Positions 41,356 through 50,965 of a stretch of 64,000 nucleotides of DNA are shown here, piece by piece. The DNA comes from Aliidongia dinghuensis. Lineage in GTDB: Bacteria > Pseudomonadota > Alphaproteobacteria > ATCC43930 > CGMCC-115725. Every line of letters begins with the position of its first letter. The first letter of the stretch is position 1. The stretch lies in NCBI RefSeq assembly GCF_014643535.1, contig NZ_BMJQ01000009.1, positions 124,001 through 188,000 of the forward strand. The letters run 5' to 3'. The notes below the pieces were generated by a model. The model had not been told where the DNA came from and ran no database searches. It was given only the letters and a program-made list of their open reading frames with translations. The position numbers and the translations under genes were made by a program.

Positions 41356-42122
41356 GCATGGTCGCTGATCTGCCCTGCATCCTTCGGCAATATGATGCCG
41401 AGATGCGGGCGGACCCGCCGCCGGAACCGGGCGTGTCGCGCGCCTGGTCCGGCGGCGTGCTCCGCACCACGGGCGCCTATCACTTGATCGGCTATTCGGC
41501 GCTCGCCGGCGCCGACGTCGACCGCGAGATCGAGGCCCAGGTCGCGTTCTTCCGAACGCTCGGCGTCGCCGTCGAATGGAAGCTCTACGGCCATGACCGG
41601 CCGTGCGATCTTGCCGCCCACCTGGCCCAAGCCGGCTTCGTCGCCGACGAGACCGAGCATTTCATGGTGTGCGACCTCGAGGCCGGCACCTTCGATGACC
41701 TGCCGCCCGACGGTATCGAAATTCGCCAGGTGCGTGACCTCACAGCACTCGAAGACTTCGCCCTGGCCGCCGGCCTCGCCTTCGACCGGGACGAGACCTG
41801 TGCGCTCGACGCCTATGCCGCACGCCTCGCCGACCCGACCCTGGCTCTGCTCGTGGCCTATGACGATGGTCGTCCGGTCGCAGCCGGCCGGCTCGAGATG
41901 CCGCGCGGCCGCGCGTTTGCGGGCCTGTGGGGCGGCGGGACCGTGCCGGGGCATCGCGGCCGCGGCATCTATCGCGCGCTCGTCGCCGCCCGTGCCTGGG
42001 AAGCGCTGTGGCGCGGCTATCGCTATCTCACCGTCGACGCGCGCGCGACCAGCCGGCCGATCCTCGAACGGCTGGGCTTCATCGAGCTGACCCGCGTCAC
42101 CGGCTGGACGCTGGCGCCCTAA
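41352..42122 (+). CDS. GNAT-family N-acetyltransferase
   Basis: A 256-residue protein. The acetyl-CoA binding loop is GGGTVPGHRGRGIYRALVAA with the R/Q-x-x-G-x-G/A pattern, preceded by RLEMPRGRAFAGLW and followed by YLTVDARATSRPILERLGF, a usual GNAT ending. The N-terminal 120 residues, with YHLIGYSALAGADVDREIEA, look like a degenerate second GNAT-type fold. Substrate unknown. It is translationally coupled to the ABC exporter, which may hint that the acetylated product or its precursor is exported. Confidence 0.85.
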   Translation: MSMVADLPCILRQYDAEMRADPPPEPGVSRAWSGGVLRTTGAYHLIGYSALAGADVDREIEAQVAFFRTLGVAVEWKLYGHDRPCDLAAHLAQAGFVADETEHFMVCDLEAGTFDDLPPDGIEIRQVRDLTALEDFALAAGLAFDRDETCALDAYAARLADPTLALLVAYDDGRPVAAGRLEMPRGRAFAGLWGGGTVPGHRGRGIYRALVAARAWEALWRGYRYLTVDARATSRPILERLGFIELTRVTGWTLAP

Positions 42123-42265
42123 CAGGCCGTCCATGCATCGCCAACTGTGATCCGGCTCATAACCGGAATCGGCATGAACGGTGTTTCATGCCGCGGCGGC
42201 ACCGGCCGGCTGAGGCAAGCCGATTTGAGCCGCCACCCGGATTCGTCCAGTCCCGGAGGCGAAAC

Positions 42266-42997
42266 ATGGGCAGCCATTTCAGCGCCGTCTGGCACCCCGG
42301 CACCGGGGCGCAATGGTGGGCGGCGCGCGTGTCCTTCGATCAGTTCAAGGCGCTCGACCAGAAGCATTTCGACGACGGCCTGCGCCTCAGCGCATTGCAG
42401 GTCGACAGCGACGGCAACCACTCGGCCGTCTGGCGCACGGGCATGGGCGCGCAGCACTGGCAGACCGGCATGACCCGCCGTGAACTGAAGGTGTTGGACA
42501 ACCAACTCTTCGCGAGCAGCCAGCGCCTGGTCCGGGTCGATACGATCAACGGCATCGATTCGAATGACGGCTGGTACGCCGTCTGGCGCCCGGGTACCGG
42601 CGCACAATGCTGGCGCACCGGCCTCACCGCCGAGGAGTTCGAGCAGCAGGACGCCGAATTCTTCGTTGGCGGGCTGCGCCTCTGCCACATGCGGCACGAT
42701 GCCCGCGGCTCAGGGAAGTTTCTCGGCCTGTGGCGCCCCGGAACCGGTGCGCAGCATTGGCTCGCCCAGAATCCGGTCGACCTTGCCCAGTTCGCGCGGA
42801 TGAACGCCCAGCACGAGGTCGCCGGCGAACGCCTCGTGGCGCTGCCTCATCACGGCCTGAACGCGATCTGGCGCTCGGGCTCCGGCCCTGCGCCCTTTGT
42901 GTTCGCGACCGATCTCGCGAGCTTCAAGGCAGCCGACGCGGAGCTTTTCAATCGCGGCTTTCGGCTGGCGCATTTCAGTACCGGCGCCGCAGCGTAG
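42266..42997 (+). CDS. Five-repeat protein, bacterial tandem repeat domain 1 (BTRD1)-like
   Basis: A 243-residue protein built of five repeats of about 48 residues. Each begins with a W-x-P-G-x-G-A-Q-x-W type motif (AVWHPGTGAQWWAA, AVWRTGMGAQHWQT, AVWRPGTGAQCWRT, GLWRPGTGAQHWLA, AIWRSGSGPAPFVF) and ends with a G-L-R-L-like segment. This pattern matches the BTRD1 repeats found in polyglycine hydrolases and other proteins. No catalytic serine-hydrolase domain is attached and no signal peptide is seen. GGAGG at 42255-42259 supports the start. A longer frame upstream overlaps the GNAT gene and is rejected. Confidence 0.8.
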   Translation: MGSHFSAVWHPGTGAQWWAARVSFDQFKALDQKHFDDGLRLSALQVDSDGNHSAVWRTGMGAQHWQTGMTRRELKVLDNQLFASSQRLVRVDTINGIDSNDGWYAVWRPGTGAQCWRTGLTAEEFEQQDAEFFVGGLRLCHMRHDARGSGKFLGLWRPGTGAQHWLAQNPVDLAQFARMNAQHEVAGERLVALPHHGLNAIWRSGSGPAPFVFATDLASFKAADAELFNRGFRLAHFSTGAAA

Positions 42998-43058
42998 GAA
43001 ACCTTCCAGCCGCAGAAGTCATGGCCGTTGCCGACGGACTTCCGCTAGGCTCGCGGGC

Positions 43059-43973
43059 ATGGACAGGACCGTGCGACACAGCGACGACGGCCGATCAGCA
43101 ACCGGCGTCGGGCTGGGCAGAAGCGAGGCGGCGGAGCAGGACTGCATCCGGATCGGGCGCGGCGGCGACGGGATCGAACGGGCCGAAGCCCGGTTCCGGG
43201 GCCAGGCCTTCGCACCGCATCGCCATGACACCTATACGATCGGCGTGACGCTGGCCGGCGTGCAGGCGTTCTGCTACCGCGGCGAACGGCAGCATGCGCT
43301 GCCGGGCCAATATCACATCCTGCATCCCGACGAGCTGCATGACGGCGGCGCCGGTACCGACGAAGGCTTCGCCTATCGGGTCGTCTATCTGGACCCGCGC
43401 CTCGTCCAGGACGCGCTCGGCGGCCGGCCGCTGCCGTTCGTCCGCACCCCGGTGCTGGACCCGTTGCTTCGACCGGAAGGCTTCCTCGCCGACGCTTTGG
43501 ATCTCCAAGCCGAGATCGACGAGCTCGCGCGGACGGAGATCATCGTTGCCGTCGCGAGCCTGCTCAGCGCCGCCGCATTGGCCGGTGCCCCGCCGACCGG
43601 CTCGCTGGCGCTCCGAGCGATCGCGCGCGTCCGCGGCCTCATTGCGGAAAGCCCGACCGAGCGGCATTCGATGGCGACGCTCGAACGCGTCTCCGGCCTC
43701 GACCGCTGGACGATCGCCCGGCAGTTCCGCGCGCTCTACGGCACGAGCCCGAGCCGGTTCCGCACGCTGCGCCAGCTCGACCAGGTCCGCCATCTCATGG
43801 CCGGCGGCACCCCGCTGGCCCTCGCCGCCGCCGAGGCCGGCTTCGCCGACCAGAGCCATATGACCCGGCAGTTCAAGCGCGCCTACGGCCTGACGCCGGC
43901 CGCCTGGCTTGGCGCGACCGGGCTCGAAGCGACCGACCTCAATCGAGCCCGCGGACCCGCTCGGCGACCGTGA
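43059..43973 (+). CDS. AraC-family transcriptional regulator
   Basis: A 304-residue regulator. The N-terminal cupin effector domain has FAPHRHDTYTIGVTLAGVQA and QYHILHPDELHDGGAGTDEG. The C-terminal double helix-turn-helix has MATLERVSGLDRWTIARQFR and ALAAAEAGFADQSHMTRQFK, ending AYGLTPAAW. The target is unknown. The flanking BTRD1 gene or the convergent iron locus are options. Its 3' end overlaps the convergent Sel1 gene by 35 bases. The start at 43059 fits family length. Confidence 0.88.
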   Translation: MDRTVRHSDDGRSATGVGLGRSEAAEQDCIRIGRGGDGIERAEARFRGQAFAPHRHDTYTIGVTLAGVQAFCYRGERQHALPGQYHILHPDELHDGGAGTDEGFAYRVVYLDPRLVQDALGGRPLPFVRTPVLDPLLRPEGFLADALDLQAEIDELARTEIIVAVASLLSAAALAGAPPTGSLALRAIARVRGLIAESPTERHSMATLERVSGLDRWTIARQFRALYGTSPSRFRTLRQLDQVRHLMAGGTPLALAAAEAGFADQSHMTRQFKRAYGLTPAAWLGATGLEATDLNRARGPARRP

Positions 43974-44712
43974 CCAGGGCCGGCACGCGGCTCGCCGAAA
44001 GCCGGTCGGCAATGGTCCGGCGCAAGTCCGGCGTGCCGCCCTCGGCCGCACGCCAGAACCACTCGGCCGCCGCCGAAGCCAGGCCGCGCTCGGCGAGCGC
44101 CGTCGCATAATTGTACTGGGCACGGAAATAGCCGGCTTCGGCTGAGCGGCGATACCAGTCGAACGCGGCAGCCGGGTCCCTGGCCGTGCCCCAACCCTCC
44201 TCATAGCAGCGCGCCGCCAGGTTCATCGCCCGGGCATGGCCCTGGGCCGCGGCCTTCAAGTACCAGGCGAGCGCCTTCGCCGGGGCGCGCTCGACGCCGT
44301 TGCCGTCGAGATAGAGGTGGCCGAGGTTGTACTGGCCCCAGTCATTCCCGGCAGCGGCGGAGCGGCCGTACCAGACCGCAGCCTCGGCAACGTCCGCCGG
44401 CACGCCCCAGCCCAATTCGTGGCAGCGGCCCAGCATGTTCATGGCGTCCGCATCGTGCGACCGCGCCGCCGTCTTGAACCAGCGCACGGCCGCCGCCGCA
44501 TCCTTCGGCACGCCCTCGCCCGCCAAGAGCATGCGGCCGAGCCGCACCTGGGCCTCGGTCAACCCGCCCTCGGCCCCGATCCGCACCCAGGGTGCCGCGA
44601 CGGCCGGGTCGCCGCTCAAGAGTTCCTGGAGCTCGTGCCGTGACATGTGCGCGAGTTTGGCCGCGTCCGGCGCGTCGAAACGCGCCGCGGCCGATCGACG
44701 ACGGGTCCACAT
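43939..44712 (-). CDS. Sel1-repeat (TPR-like) protein
   Basis: A 257-residue protein with at least five Sel1-like repeats of about 36 residues, such as AQVRLGRMLLAGEGVPKDAA, AMNMLGRCHELGWGVPADVA, GQYNLGHLYLDGNGVERAPA and AMNLAARCYEEGWGTARDPA. It is the third gene of a TonB receptor, PiuC-like oxygenase, Sel1 operon that has the same order as piuA-piuC and a TPR gene in Pseudomonas. It may serve as a scaffold. Its role in iron uptake is not known. There are 8 bases between it and the oxygenase gene. Confidence 0.87.
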   Translation of the reverse strand: MWTRRRSAAARFDAPDAAKLAHMSRHELQELLSGDPAVAAPWVRIGAEGGLTEAQVRLGRMLLAGEGVPKDAAAAVRWFKTAARSHDADAMNMLGRCHELGWGVPADVAEAAVWYGRSAAAGNDWGQYNLGHLYLDGNGVERAPAKALAWYLKAAAQGHARAMNLAARCYEEGWGTARDPAAAFDWYRRSAEAGYFRAQYNYATALAERGLASAAAEWFWRAAEGGTPDLRRTIADRLSASRVPALVTVAERVRGLD

Positions 44713-44720
44713 CGTGTCGC

Positions 44721-45401
44721 CTAGAGTTCCGCCCAGCGGCGCAGCAGGTTGTGGTAGCAGGCGGTCAGCCTGAGCGCCGCCGGGGCTTCGGGCGCCGTCT
44801 TGGCGAACTCGCGGATGCCGAGATCGAGATCGAACAGCAGGCTGCGCTCGCCGTCGTCCTTGACCATGCTCTGGGTCCAGAAGAAGGCAGCGACCCGGGC
44901 GCCGCGCGTCACCGGCATGACACGGTGCAGGCTGGTCGCGGGATAGAGCACCATGTCGCCGGCCGGCAGCTTGACCGAATGGGTGCCGTAGGTGTCCTCG
45001 ACGACCAACTCGCCGCCGTCGTAGTCCTCGGGTGCTGAGAGGAACAGCGTCGCCGACACGTCGGTCCGGAGCCGATAGGCCGTGCCCGGCACCTGGCGCA
45101 CGGCATTGTCGACATGGGCGCCGAACGACATACCCGGCACATAACGGTTGAACAGCGGCGGATAGACGTGGCGCGGCAGCGCCGCCGCGAGGAAATCCGG
45201 CGCACGCTCGAGCGCGCGCAACACCAGCTCGCTGAGCTCGCGCGCGACCGGATCGGTCTCAGGCAGCTGCTGGTTCACCTTGACGCGGGCCGACTGATGG
45301 CCGGCGGTCAGCCGGCCATCGTGCCAATCCGCCCGGTCGAGCCGGTCGCGGCACAGCGCCACCTCGTCGGCGCTGAGCACGCCGGGGATCTGAAGCAGCA
45401 T
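44721..45401 (-). CDS. piuC: Fe(II)/2-oxoglutarate dioxygenase, PKHD-type hydroxylase (PiuC/YbiX)
   Basis: A 226-residue enzyme. Iron ligands are in [20 protein letters not shown] (His-x-Asp) and the distal His in [20 protein letters not shown], with the 2-oxoglutarate Arg following. The N-terminus [20 protein letters not shown] is typical of YbiX/PiuC. These enzymes are induced by iron limitation next to TonB receptors. Substrate unproven, with siderophore or receptor modification proposed. It lies 5 bases after the TonB-receptor stop. Confidence 0.92.
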   Translation of the reverse strand: MLLQIPGVLSADEVALCRDRLDRADWHDGRLTAGHQSARVKVNQQLPETDPVARELSELVLRALERAPDFLAAALPRHVYPPLFNRYVPGMSFGAHVDNAVRQVPGTAYRLRTDVSATLFLSAPEDYDGGELVVEDTYGTHSVKLPAGDMVLYPATSLHRVMPVTRGARVAAFFWTQSMVKDDGERSLLFDLDLGIREFAKTAPEAPAALRLTACYHNLLRRWAEL

Positions 45402-45406
45402 GATCG

Positions 45407-47602
45407 TCAGAACGTGAAGGCGGTCGAGAAGATTACGGTGCGCCCCGCCCCGGGCACGACATGGTTCTCCGCCGCGGAGGTGTAGTAGGCCGCGTCGTAG
45501 TATTTCTTGTCGAGCAGGTTCGTGGCGTTGACCTGCAGCTTCACATTGTCGTTCAGCTGATAGGAGGCGACGGCGTTGAAGGTGACATAGCCCGGCAGGT
45601 TGGCCTGCTCTCCGAAATCCGCGAAGCGATGGCCCACCCAGTTGGCGCCGCCGCCGACCATCCAGTCGTCATTGATATTGTATTCGGTAAAGAGGCTGCC
45701 GGAATTCCGAGCCACGTTCTGCAACACCTTGCCGACGAAGGCCGCCGTGCCCGACCTGATGGTCTTCGCGTCGAGATAGGTATAGCCGGCATAGATCTCC
45801 CACGCGGGCGTGATGTAGCCGTTGATGCCGAGCTCGAAGCCGCGGACGCGCTGATCGCCCGCCAGCGTCGTGATGGTCGGGTTGTCCGGGTCGTTGGTCT
45901 GGGCGTTGTCGACTTCGGTATGGAACAGCGCGCCCGTCACGTTGAACATGCCGCCCAGCCACGAGGTCTTGCCGCCGACCTCGTAGGTCTTGGCCTCGAC
46001 GGGCGACAGGCCGGCGGTCTTGGTCGTGAGCGTCAGCGCCTCGGCCGACGGGTCGAACGACGTGCCATATGAGAAATAGTAGCTCTGCGTGTCGTCCGGT
46101 TTGATCACGATGGCGGCGCGCGGGCTCGTCTCGTGGTCGACATGGTCGAGGTGCAGCGTCGTCGCCGTCGCGAGCGTGTACTGGTTGTAGCTGGCCGCGA
46201 ACCGGTCGTAGCGCACGCCGCCGATCACGTCGACGTAGGGGCCGATCTGGATCGTGTCGGTCAGGTAGCCGGCACTCGAATAGGCCGTCGTATTCTGCTG
46301 CGAGGCGATGCCCTCCGGCGGCGCCACTTCGTTCGGGTCCGGGCTGAGCAGCGGCGTCATCGGGATGAAGTTGTTGTTCTTGTTGAACGGGTTGTTGAAC
46401 CGCCCGATGTTCGAGGTCTGCCGCGAGAATTCGGCACCCACCGTCACGATGTGGTCGACCGGCCCCGTGGCGAAGCGGGCGGTCACATCCGTCTGGTTGG
46501 TGAGGTTGGTCTGGGCGCCCTGGCTCGACGGCTCGTCGTGGCCGACCCGTATCGCGCTGAGCGGCGTCGTCGCGGTCGGCGCGGTCGCCCCGAAGTTGGG
46601 CGAATTGAACCGATAGCCGAACATGTAGCTCGCGAGCCGGAGCGTGTCGGAGACCGACAGGGCGCGGCTGAACTCGTGCCGGACCCGGATGGTGGCGATG
46701 TCGTCGCGCGCCGTGTTCTGGTCCGAGGTCAGGCCATAGAACGAGCTGCGCGACACGGGCGCCGGCTGGCCGTTGATGAACGGGATGCCGAAGTCCGGCA
46801 CGTTGTTCTCCTCCTGGTGCAGGTAGGAGAAAGTCAGCGTCGTCGGCGTGCCGAGGCCGAGCGCGTAGGAGGGTGCCACGCCCCAACGTTCGTTGTGGGC
46901 GATGTCGCGGTCGGCAACGTCGGAGCTTTCGGCCATCGCGTTGAGGCGGATCGCCGACGTCGCGGTCAGCGGCTCGTTGACGTCGGCCGTGCCGCGGAAC
47001 AGCGAGTTCGTGCCGGCCGAGACCGTCCCGGCATAGAGCGGCGCCAGCGTCGGCGCCTTCGAGACCTGGTTGATGACGCCGCCGGTCGAGCCGCGGCCGA
47101 ACAGCACCGCCGACGGGCCCTTCAGCACCTCGACCTGGTCGAGATCGAAGCTGTCGCGGGTGTAGACGGCGGCATCGCGGATGCCGTCGAGGAAGAAATC
47201 GTTGAAGGCGGAGAAGCCGCGCAGATTGACCGTGTCGCCGCGCGCCGCCCCCTCGCCCGAATTGAAGGTGATGCCCGGCACGTTCTTAAGCGCGTCTTGC
47301 AGCCGCGTCGTGCCCTGGTCCTTCAGCAGCTGCTGGTCGATGACGTTGATCGATTGCGGCGCGTCCTGCAGTCCGGTCGGCAGCTTGTCGTTCACCAGCG
47401 CCCGGACGCCGGTGACGGTAATCTGCTCGGCCTTGCCGTCGCCCTGCGGCGGATCCTGGCTGGCCGTCACTGTCTGGGCGAAGGCACCCGACAGCGTTGC
47501 TGCCGAGGTCATGCAAACCGTGGTCGCGGCCAGCGCCGGCTGTGACAGGCCCAGGAACGACGGACGCCGAAGGCTACTTTCGGCCGAATCCAATGCACGC
47601 AT
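45407..47602 (-). CDS. TonB-dependent siderophore receptor, PiuA/Fiu-like
   Basis: A 731-residue outer-membrane receptor. A signal-type leader ends in SGAFAQ, and is followed by the TonB-box region [10 protein letters not shown]. The plug domain has [20 protein letters not shown] and [35 protein letters not shown]. The barrel ends IFSTAFTF. By its neighbours (PiuC and Sel1) it resembles PiuA, which takes up catecholate iron complexes. Start 47602 was used. A frame from 47641 is also possible. A Fur-like palindrome lies 135 bases upstream. Confidence 0.93.
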   Translation of the reverse strand: MRALDSAESSLRRPSFLGLSQPALAATTVCMTSAATLSGAFAQTVTASQDPPQGDGKAEQITVTGVRALVNDKLPTGLQDAPQSINVIDQQLLKDQGTTRLQDALKNVPGITFNSGEGAARGDTVNLRGFSAFNDFFLDGIRDAAVYTRDSFDLDQVEVLKGPSAVLFGRGSTGGVINQVSKAPTLAPLYAGTVSAGTNSLFRGTADVNEPLTATSAIRLNAMAESSDVADRDIAHNERWGVAPSYALGLGTPTTLTFSYLHQEENNVPDFGIPFINGQPAPVSRSSFYGLTSDQNTARDDIATIRVRHEFSRALSVSDTLRLASYMFGYRFNSPNFGATAPTATTPLSAIRVGHDEPSSQGAQTNLTNQTDVTARFATGPVDHIVTVGAEFSRQTSNIGRFNNPFNKNNNFIPMTPLLSPDPNEVAPPEGIASQQNTTAYSSAGYLTDTIQIGPYVDVIGGVRYDRFAASYNQYTLATATTLHLDHVDHETSPRAAIVIKPDDTQSYYFSYGTSFDPSAEALTLTTKTAGLSPVEAKTYEVGGKTSWLGGMFNVTGALFHTEVDNAQTNDPDNPTITTLAGDQRVRGFELGINGYITPAWEIYAGYTYLDAKTIRSGTAAFVGKVLQNVARNSGSLFTEYNINDDWMVGGGANWVGHRFADFGEQANLPGYVTFNAVASYQLNDNVKLQVNATNLLDKKYYDAAYYTSAAENHVVPGAGRTVIFSTAFTF

Positions 47603-47736
47603 GTTAAATGTCCCACCCCTCTTCGGCGGGAGCCCGTCCAACCCCTTTCAGCGCCATAGTTTTCCGGCGCATGAGGTCGTGATCGCGCCCCGCAATTCAA
47701 TCCGACGAGGCGGACCTTAGTGAGGTCGAACAGCAA

Positions 47737-47765
47737 TTGCAAATGATTCTCACTACCATTTGCAA
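47737..47765. promoter_or_regulatory. Fur-box-like palindrome upstream of the siderophore receptor
   Basis: TTGCAAATG at 47737-47745 and CATTTGCAA at 47757-47765 form a perfect 9-base inverted repeat. The ATGATTCTCA within it matches the core of ferric-uptake-regulator boxes. It is consistent with iron-repressed transcription of the receptor operon. Confidence 0.7.
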
Positions 47766-47965
47766 CATGGTAGTTATGATACCTAACGCGCCCGTTTCGG
47801 TGCGATTTGGGGCTCCAATGTCGGGTCTGCCCGAAAGCCGATCGACTGCTTTCGGGCATGGCTGCAGGCGTTCCGGAGGTTTGCCAGATTGCCAGAATTG
47901 ACAGGGATAGCGCACCCGGCGAATCTGAAGGCTCGCGCTCCAGCTAAAGAAATTCTTTTCTTCTC

Positions 47966-48904
47966 ATGAAGTCGCCCGTCTACCTCAACGCACTGCGCGC
48001 CTTCGAGGCCAGCGCCCGGCATGAGAGCTTCTCTGCCGCTGCCGCAGAACTGAACGTGACCTCGGCAGCCGTCGGCCAGCTCGTACGCAGCCTCGAGGAG
48101 TGGCTTGGCACTCCGTTGTTTCATCGAGGCACCAGCGGACGAGCCAGGCTCGTCCTGACCGAGACAGCTCTTCGAGCGATGCCCGATATCCGGGCGGGGT
48201 TCGACCGCTTGAGCCTCGGCCTGGCCAAGTTGAAAGAGGGATCCGCGAACGGCCTGCTGACCGTGACGGTGAGCCCCGCCTTTGCTGCGAAGTGGCTGCT
48301 GCCGCGGCTCGATCGGTTTCAGGCCGCTTGGCCGGATACCGACGTCCGGCTCGATACCAGCCTCAAGCTGCTCGATTTCCCGGCGCAGGGCATCGACATC
48401 GGCGTGCGCTACGGCGCCGGAACCTGGCCTGGCCTGACGGCGGAAAAGCTGATGGAGGAAGAGGTCTATCCGGTCTGCTCTCCAGCACTTTTGGGCAAGA
48501 GCCGGCGGCTACGCTCGCCGGCGGACCTGGCGAACGAGACCCTGATCCATGATCTGTCGGTCGATTCCCGCGCTGGCTTCGCGACGTGGGACACCTGGCT
48601 GGAGCGAGCGGGCGTAAAAGAGATTTCCCCCAAGCGCGGGCTGCGCGTCAACAATTCAGCGGCCGTCCTGCAGGCGGCGATCGACGGGCATGGCGTAGCG
48701 CTGGCGCGCAGCATCATGGCGCGCGACGACTTGGCGGCAAGTCGGCTGGTGCGGCTGTTTCCAGAGGTCGAATTGGCGGCGGCGCTTGCCTACTACGTGG
48801 TCTATCGCCCCGAATGCGCGACGCTGCCCCGGCTGTTGGCGTTTCGGGGCTGGCTCTTCGACGAAGCAGCGCAAAATAGCCCCCTCCCCCAGCACGGCTT
48901 CTAA
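47966..48904 (+). CDS. LysR-family transcriptional regulator, GcvA-like
   Basis: A 312-residue regulator. The N-terminal winged helix contains SFSAAAAELNVTSAAVGQLV and LEEWLGTPLFHR. The effector domain has LLTVTVSPAFAAKWLLPRLD and GIDIGVRYGAGTWPG, typical of the GcvA/AmpR group. It lies divergent from the receptor and upstream of three co-oriented genes (ChrR-like cupin, amine oxidase, SDR), which are its likely targets. The 237-base gap to the cupin gene holds no other gene I can support. Confidence 0.92.
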   Translation: MKSPVYLNALRAFEASARHESFSAAAAELNVTSAAVGQLVRSLEEWLGTPLFHRGTSGRARLVLTETALRAMPDIRAGFDRLSLGLAKLKEGSANGLLTVTVSPAFAAKWLLPRLDRFQAAWPDTDVRLDTSLKLLDFPAQGIDIGVRYGAGTWPGLTAEKLMEEEVYPVCSPALLGKSRRLRSPADLANETLIHDLSVDSRAGFATWDTWLERAGVKEISPKRGLRVNNSAAVLQAAIDGHGVALARSIMARDDLAASRLVRLFPEVELAAALAYYVVYRPECATLPRLLAFRGWLFDEAAQNSPLPQHGF

Positions 48905-49141
48905 ATCGAGCCCCGTCGGCCCGACAGGGATTGGAAAAGATTTCCTTTAAAGGCTCCAAAGATCTTCGCGTTTGCGAGGGGACGCTCTGCCGCCTCATAT
49001 GTCGTGACAGACAAGACTGAGGTCGCAGGACCGGTCGCGGTTCATCCGGACCGAGACGTGCCTCAGATCGCGATGGGGGCCGCCCTTGTACGACGTGTCG
49101 GTGGCCGGCCCCATCCTCGTCCGTGTTCTGGAAGGAAGGGC

Positions 49142-49816
49142 ATGCTTGTCAATTCAGACTTTTCGCGGCGCGCCATCGTTACGCCCGATGAGTATCGATG
49201 GGTTGCCTCCCCGCAAGGCGGCGTCGAACGCGTGATGCTTGACCGTCTTGGGGATGAAAAAGCGCGAGCAACCAGCATCGTGCGATACGCGAAAGCGTCG
49301 CATTTTCCGCCTCACATGCACCCGGGCGGTGAGGAGGTGTTGGTTCTTTCCGGCACCTTTTCCGAAGGCGAGCGCGACTATCCCGCCGGGTGGTATCTGC
49401 GCAATCCGCCGAGGTCGTCCCATCGGCCGTCCAGCGAGGACGGCACGACGATCTTCGTGAAGCTCTGGCAGATGCCGGCCAGCGAAAGCGAGTTCGTCCG
49501 CGTAAACACGCACGATCCGTCCCGATGGACGAGGCAGCGAGATCGTGAGGTCTGCCCGCTATTCTCCGGAGCCGACGAACAGGTCGCCCTCGAGCGCGTC
49601 GCTGCCAGCGCGAGGATTTTCGCCGGTCGCGTCGACGGCGCCGAAATGTTGGTGCTGGATGGCGAGTTGCGCGAGGAAGACCAGATCTACCGCCGCGGCA
49701 GCTGGATCCGCCTTCCGGCGGGCGAGGACCCCGCCTTCATCGCTGGGACCAGCGGGGTCACGATCTACCTGAAAACCGGCCACCTGCGTACCCAGCCGGT
49801 GCCGCCCGCATGCTGA
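49142..49816 (+). CDS. ChrR-like cupin-domain protein (two cupin halves)
   Basis: A 224-residue protein with an N-terminal ChrR-type cupin. ASHFPPHMHPGGEEVLVLSG carries the metal-binding His-x-His and Glu, then SEGERDYPAGWYLRNPPRSS. A second degenerate cupin has GAEMLVLDGELREEDQIYRR. In ChrR this fold binds zinc and inhibits sigma E in response to singlet oxygen. Here no sigma factor or N-terminal anti-sigma domain is present. Start 49142 follows GGAAGGAAGGGC. It overlaps the next gene by 7 bases. The upstream frame from 49004 is not supported by a ribosome-binding site. Confidence 0.83.
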   Translation: MLVNSDFSRRAIVTPDEYRWVASPQGGVERVMLDRLGDEKARATSIVRYAKASHFPPHMHPGGEEVLVLSGTFSEGERDYPAGWYLRNPPRSSHRPSSEDGTTIFVKLWQMPASESEFVRVNTHDPSRWTRQRDREVCPLFSGADEQVALERVAASARIFAGRVDGAEMLVLDGELREEDQIYRRGSWIRLPAGEDPAFIAGTSGVTIYLKTGHLRTQPVPPAC

Positions 49817-50961
49817 CCGCACGGTTTGGGATCGTCGGCGGTGGCCTGAGCGGCCTCTGGGCCGCGGCGCTGCTCGAGGAACAGGGCATCGACGACTATG
49901 TCCTGCTGGAAGCGCGGGAGATGTTCGGCGGCCGGATTCGTTCCGAGGCGGTGGGCGCAGAGGTCGACGGCGAGCAGCCAACCGCCGGGTGCTTCGACCT
50001 GGGCGCCACCTGGTTCTGGCCAGCACTGCAGCCCGAGCTGGCCGCCCTCGTCAGCAACCTCGGGCTTGACGCCTTCGAGCAGTACGAAGCGGGCGACATG
50101 CTCGTCGACCGGTCCGAACTCGGTGCGCCGAGCCGTGTCCGCGGCTATCTCTCGTCGCCTGCCTCCATGCGCATCGCGGGCGGCATGGGCGCACTGGTCG
50201 ATGCAATTCGACGCCGCCTCAAGTCGACGCGCCTGATGCGTGGGCAACGCGTGCGGACCATCCGGCACACCGGGACCGACATTGCGCTGGACACCGAAGA
50301 TGCCGGCGGACGCGGTGCGACCTATCGCGTCGCTCACGTCCTGCTCGCCGTGCCGCCGCGCCTCGCCACGGCGACAATTGAATTCATGCCGTCGTTGCCG
50401 GACGCTCTCGCGCTCGCGTGGCGGCAAACTGGCACATGGATGGCGCCCCATGCGAAATATGTCGCGATCTACGACGCACCATTCTGGCGTGACCAAGGGC
50501 TCTCGGGCGAAGCCCGGAGCATGGTGGGGCCGCTCGCCGAGATTCATGACGCGTCGGCGCCCGGCGGCGATGCCGCGTTGTTCGGGTTCTTCGGGATTGC
50601 CTCCGAGACGCGCAGGCGCGCCAGCGAAGACATGTTGCGCGTGCATTGCCGCGCTCAGCTCGCGCGACTGTTCGGGGCAAGCGCCGCTATGCCGAAAGCG
50701 GAGCTGCTGAAGGACTGGGCCGGCGATCCCTACACGGCGACCGTCGCCGATCTGCACGCGGATTCCTCTCACGCTGACGCACCGGAGCCCAGCCCACGCC
50801 ATGGCATCTGGCGCGGCCGCATCGTCGGCATCGCAAGCGAGTGGTCCCCTCGCTTCCCGGGCTATGTGGCCGGGGCGGTCGAGGCTGCCGGCCAAGGCGT
50901 GGCGGCGCTGACGTCGCCAGAGATCATCCGTTCCTCATCCCCGATTCCAGCCAAGGAGTGA
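49810..50961 (+). CDS. Flavin-containing amine oxidase family protein
   Basis: A 383-residue FAD enzyme. The Rossmann motif FGIVGGGLSGLWAAALLEEQ and the second FAD motif EAREMFGGRIRSEAVG are clear, together with the FAD-binding ending SRFPGYVAGAVEAAG-like region (WSPRFPGYVAGAVEAAGQGV). It belongs to the monoamine oxidase or polyamine/aromatic amine oxidase group. No signal peptide is seen. Substrate unknown. It sits between the cupin and the SDR gene in one operon. In this group of genes an amine or its ketone could be processed stepwise. Confidence 0.85.
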   Translation: MLTARFGIVGGGLSGLWAAALLEEQGIDDYVLLEAREMFGGRIRSEAVGAEVDGEQPTAGCFDLGATWFWPALQPELAALVSNLGLDAFEQYEAGDMLVDRSELGAPSRVRGYLSSPASMRIAGGMGALVDAIRRRLKSTRLMRGQRVRTIRHTGTDIALDTEDAGGRGATYRVAHVLLAVPPRLATATIEFMPSLPDALALAWRQTGTWMAPHAKYVAIYDAPFWRDQGLSGEARSMVGPLAEIHDASAPGGDAALFGFFGIASETRRRASEDMLRVHCRAQLARLFGASAAMPKAELLKDWAGDPYTATVADLHADSSHADAPEPSPRHGIWRGRIVGIASEWSPRFPGYVAGAVEAAGQGVAALTSPEIIRSSSPIPAKE

Positions 50962-50965
50962 CGAC

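Noticed and set aside
46133..47545. Long plus-strand frame opposite the TonB receptor
   Set aside because: Arg/Gly/Val-rich low-information sequence and full overlap with a clear receptor on the other strand mark it as a shadow.
49142..49816. ChrR anti-sigma factor with a partner sigma factor
   Set aside because: Only the cupin part of ChrR is present. The zinc-binding anti-sigma N-terminal domain and any ECF sigma gene are missing.
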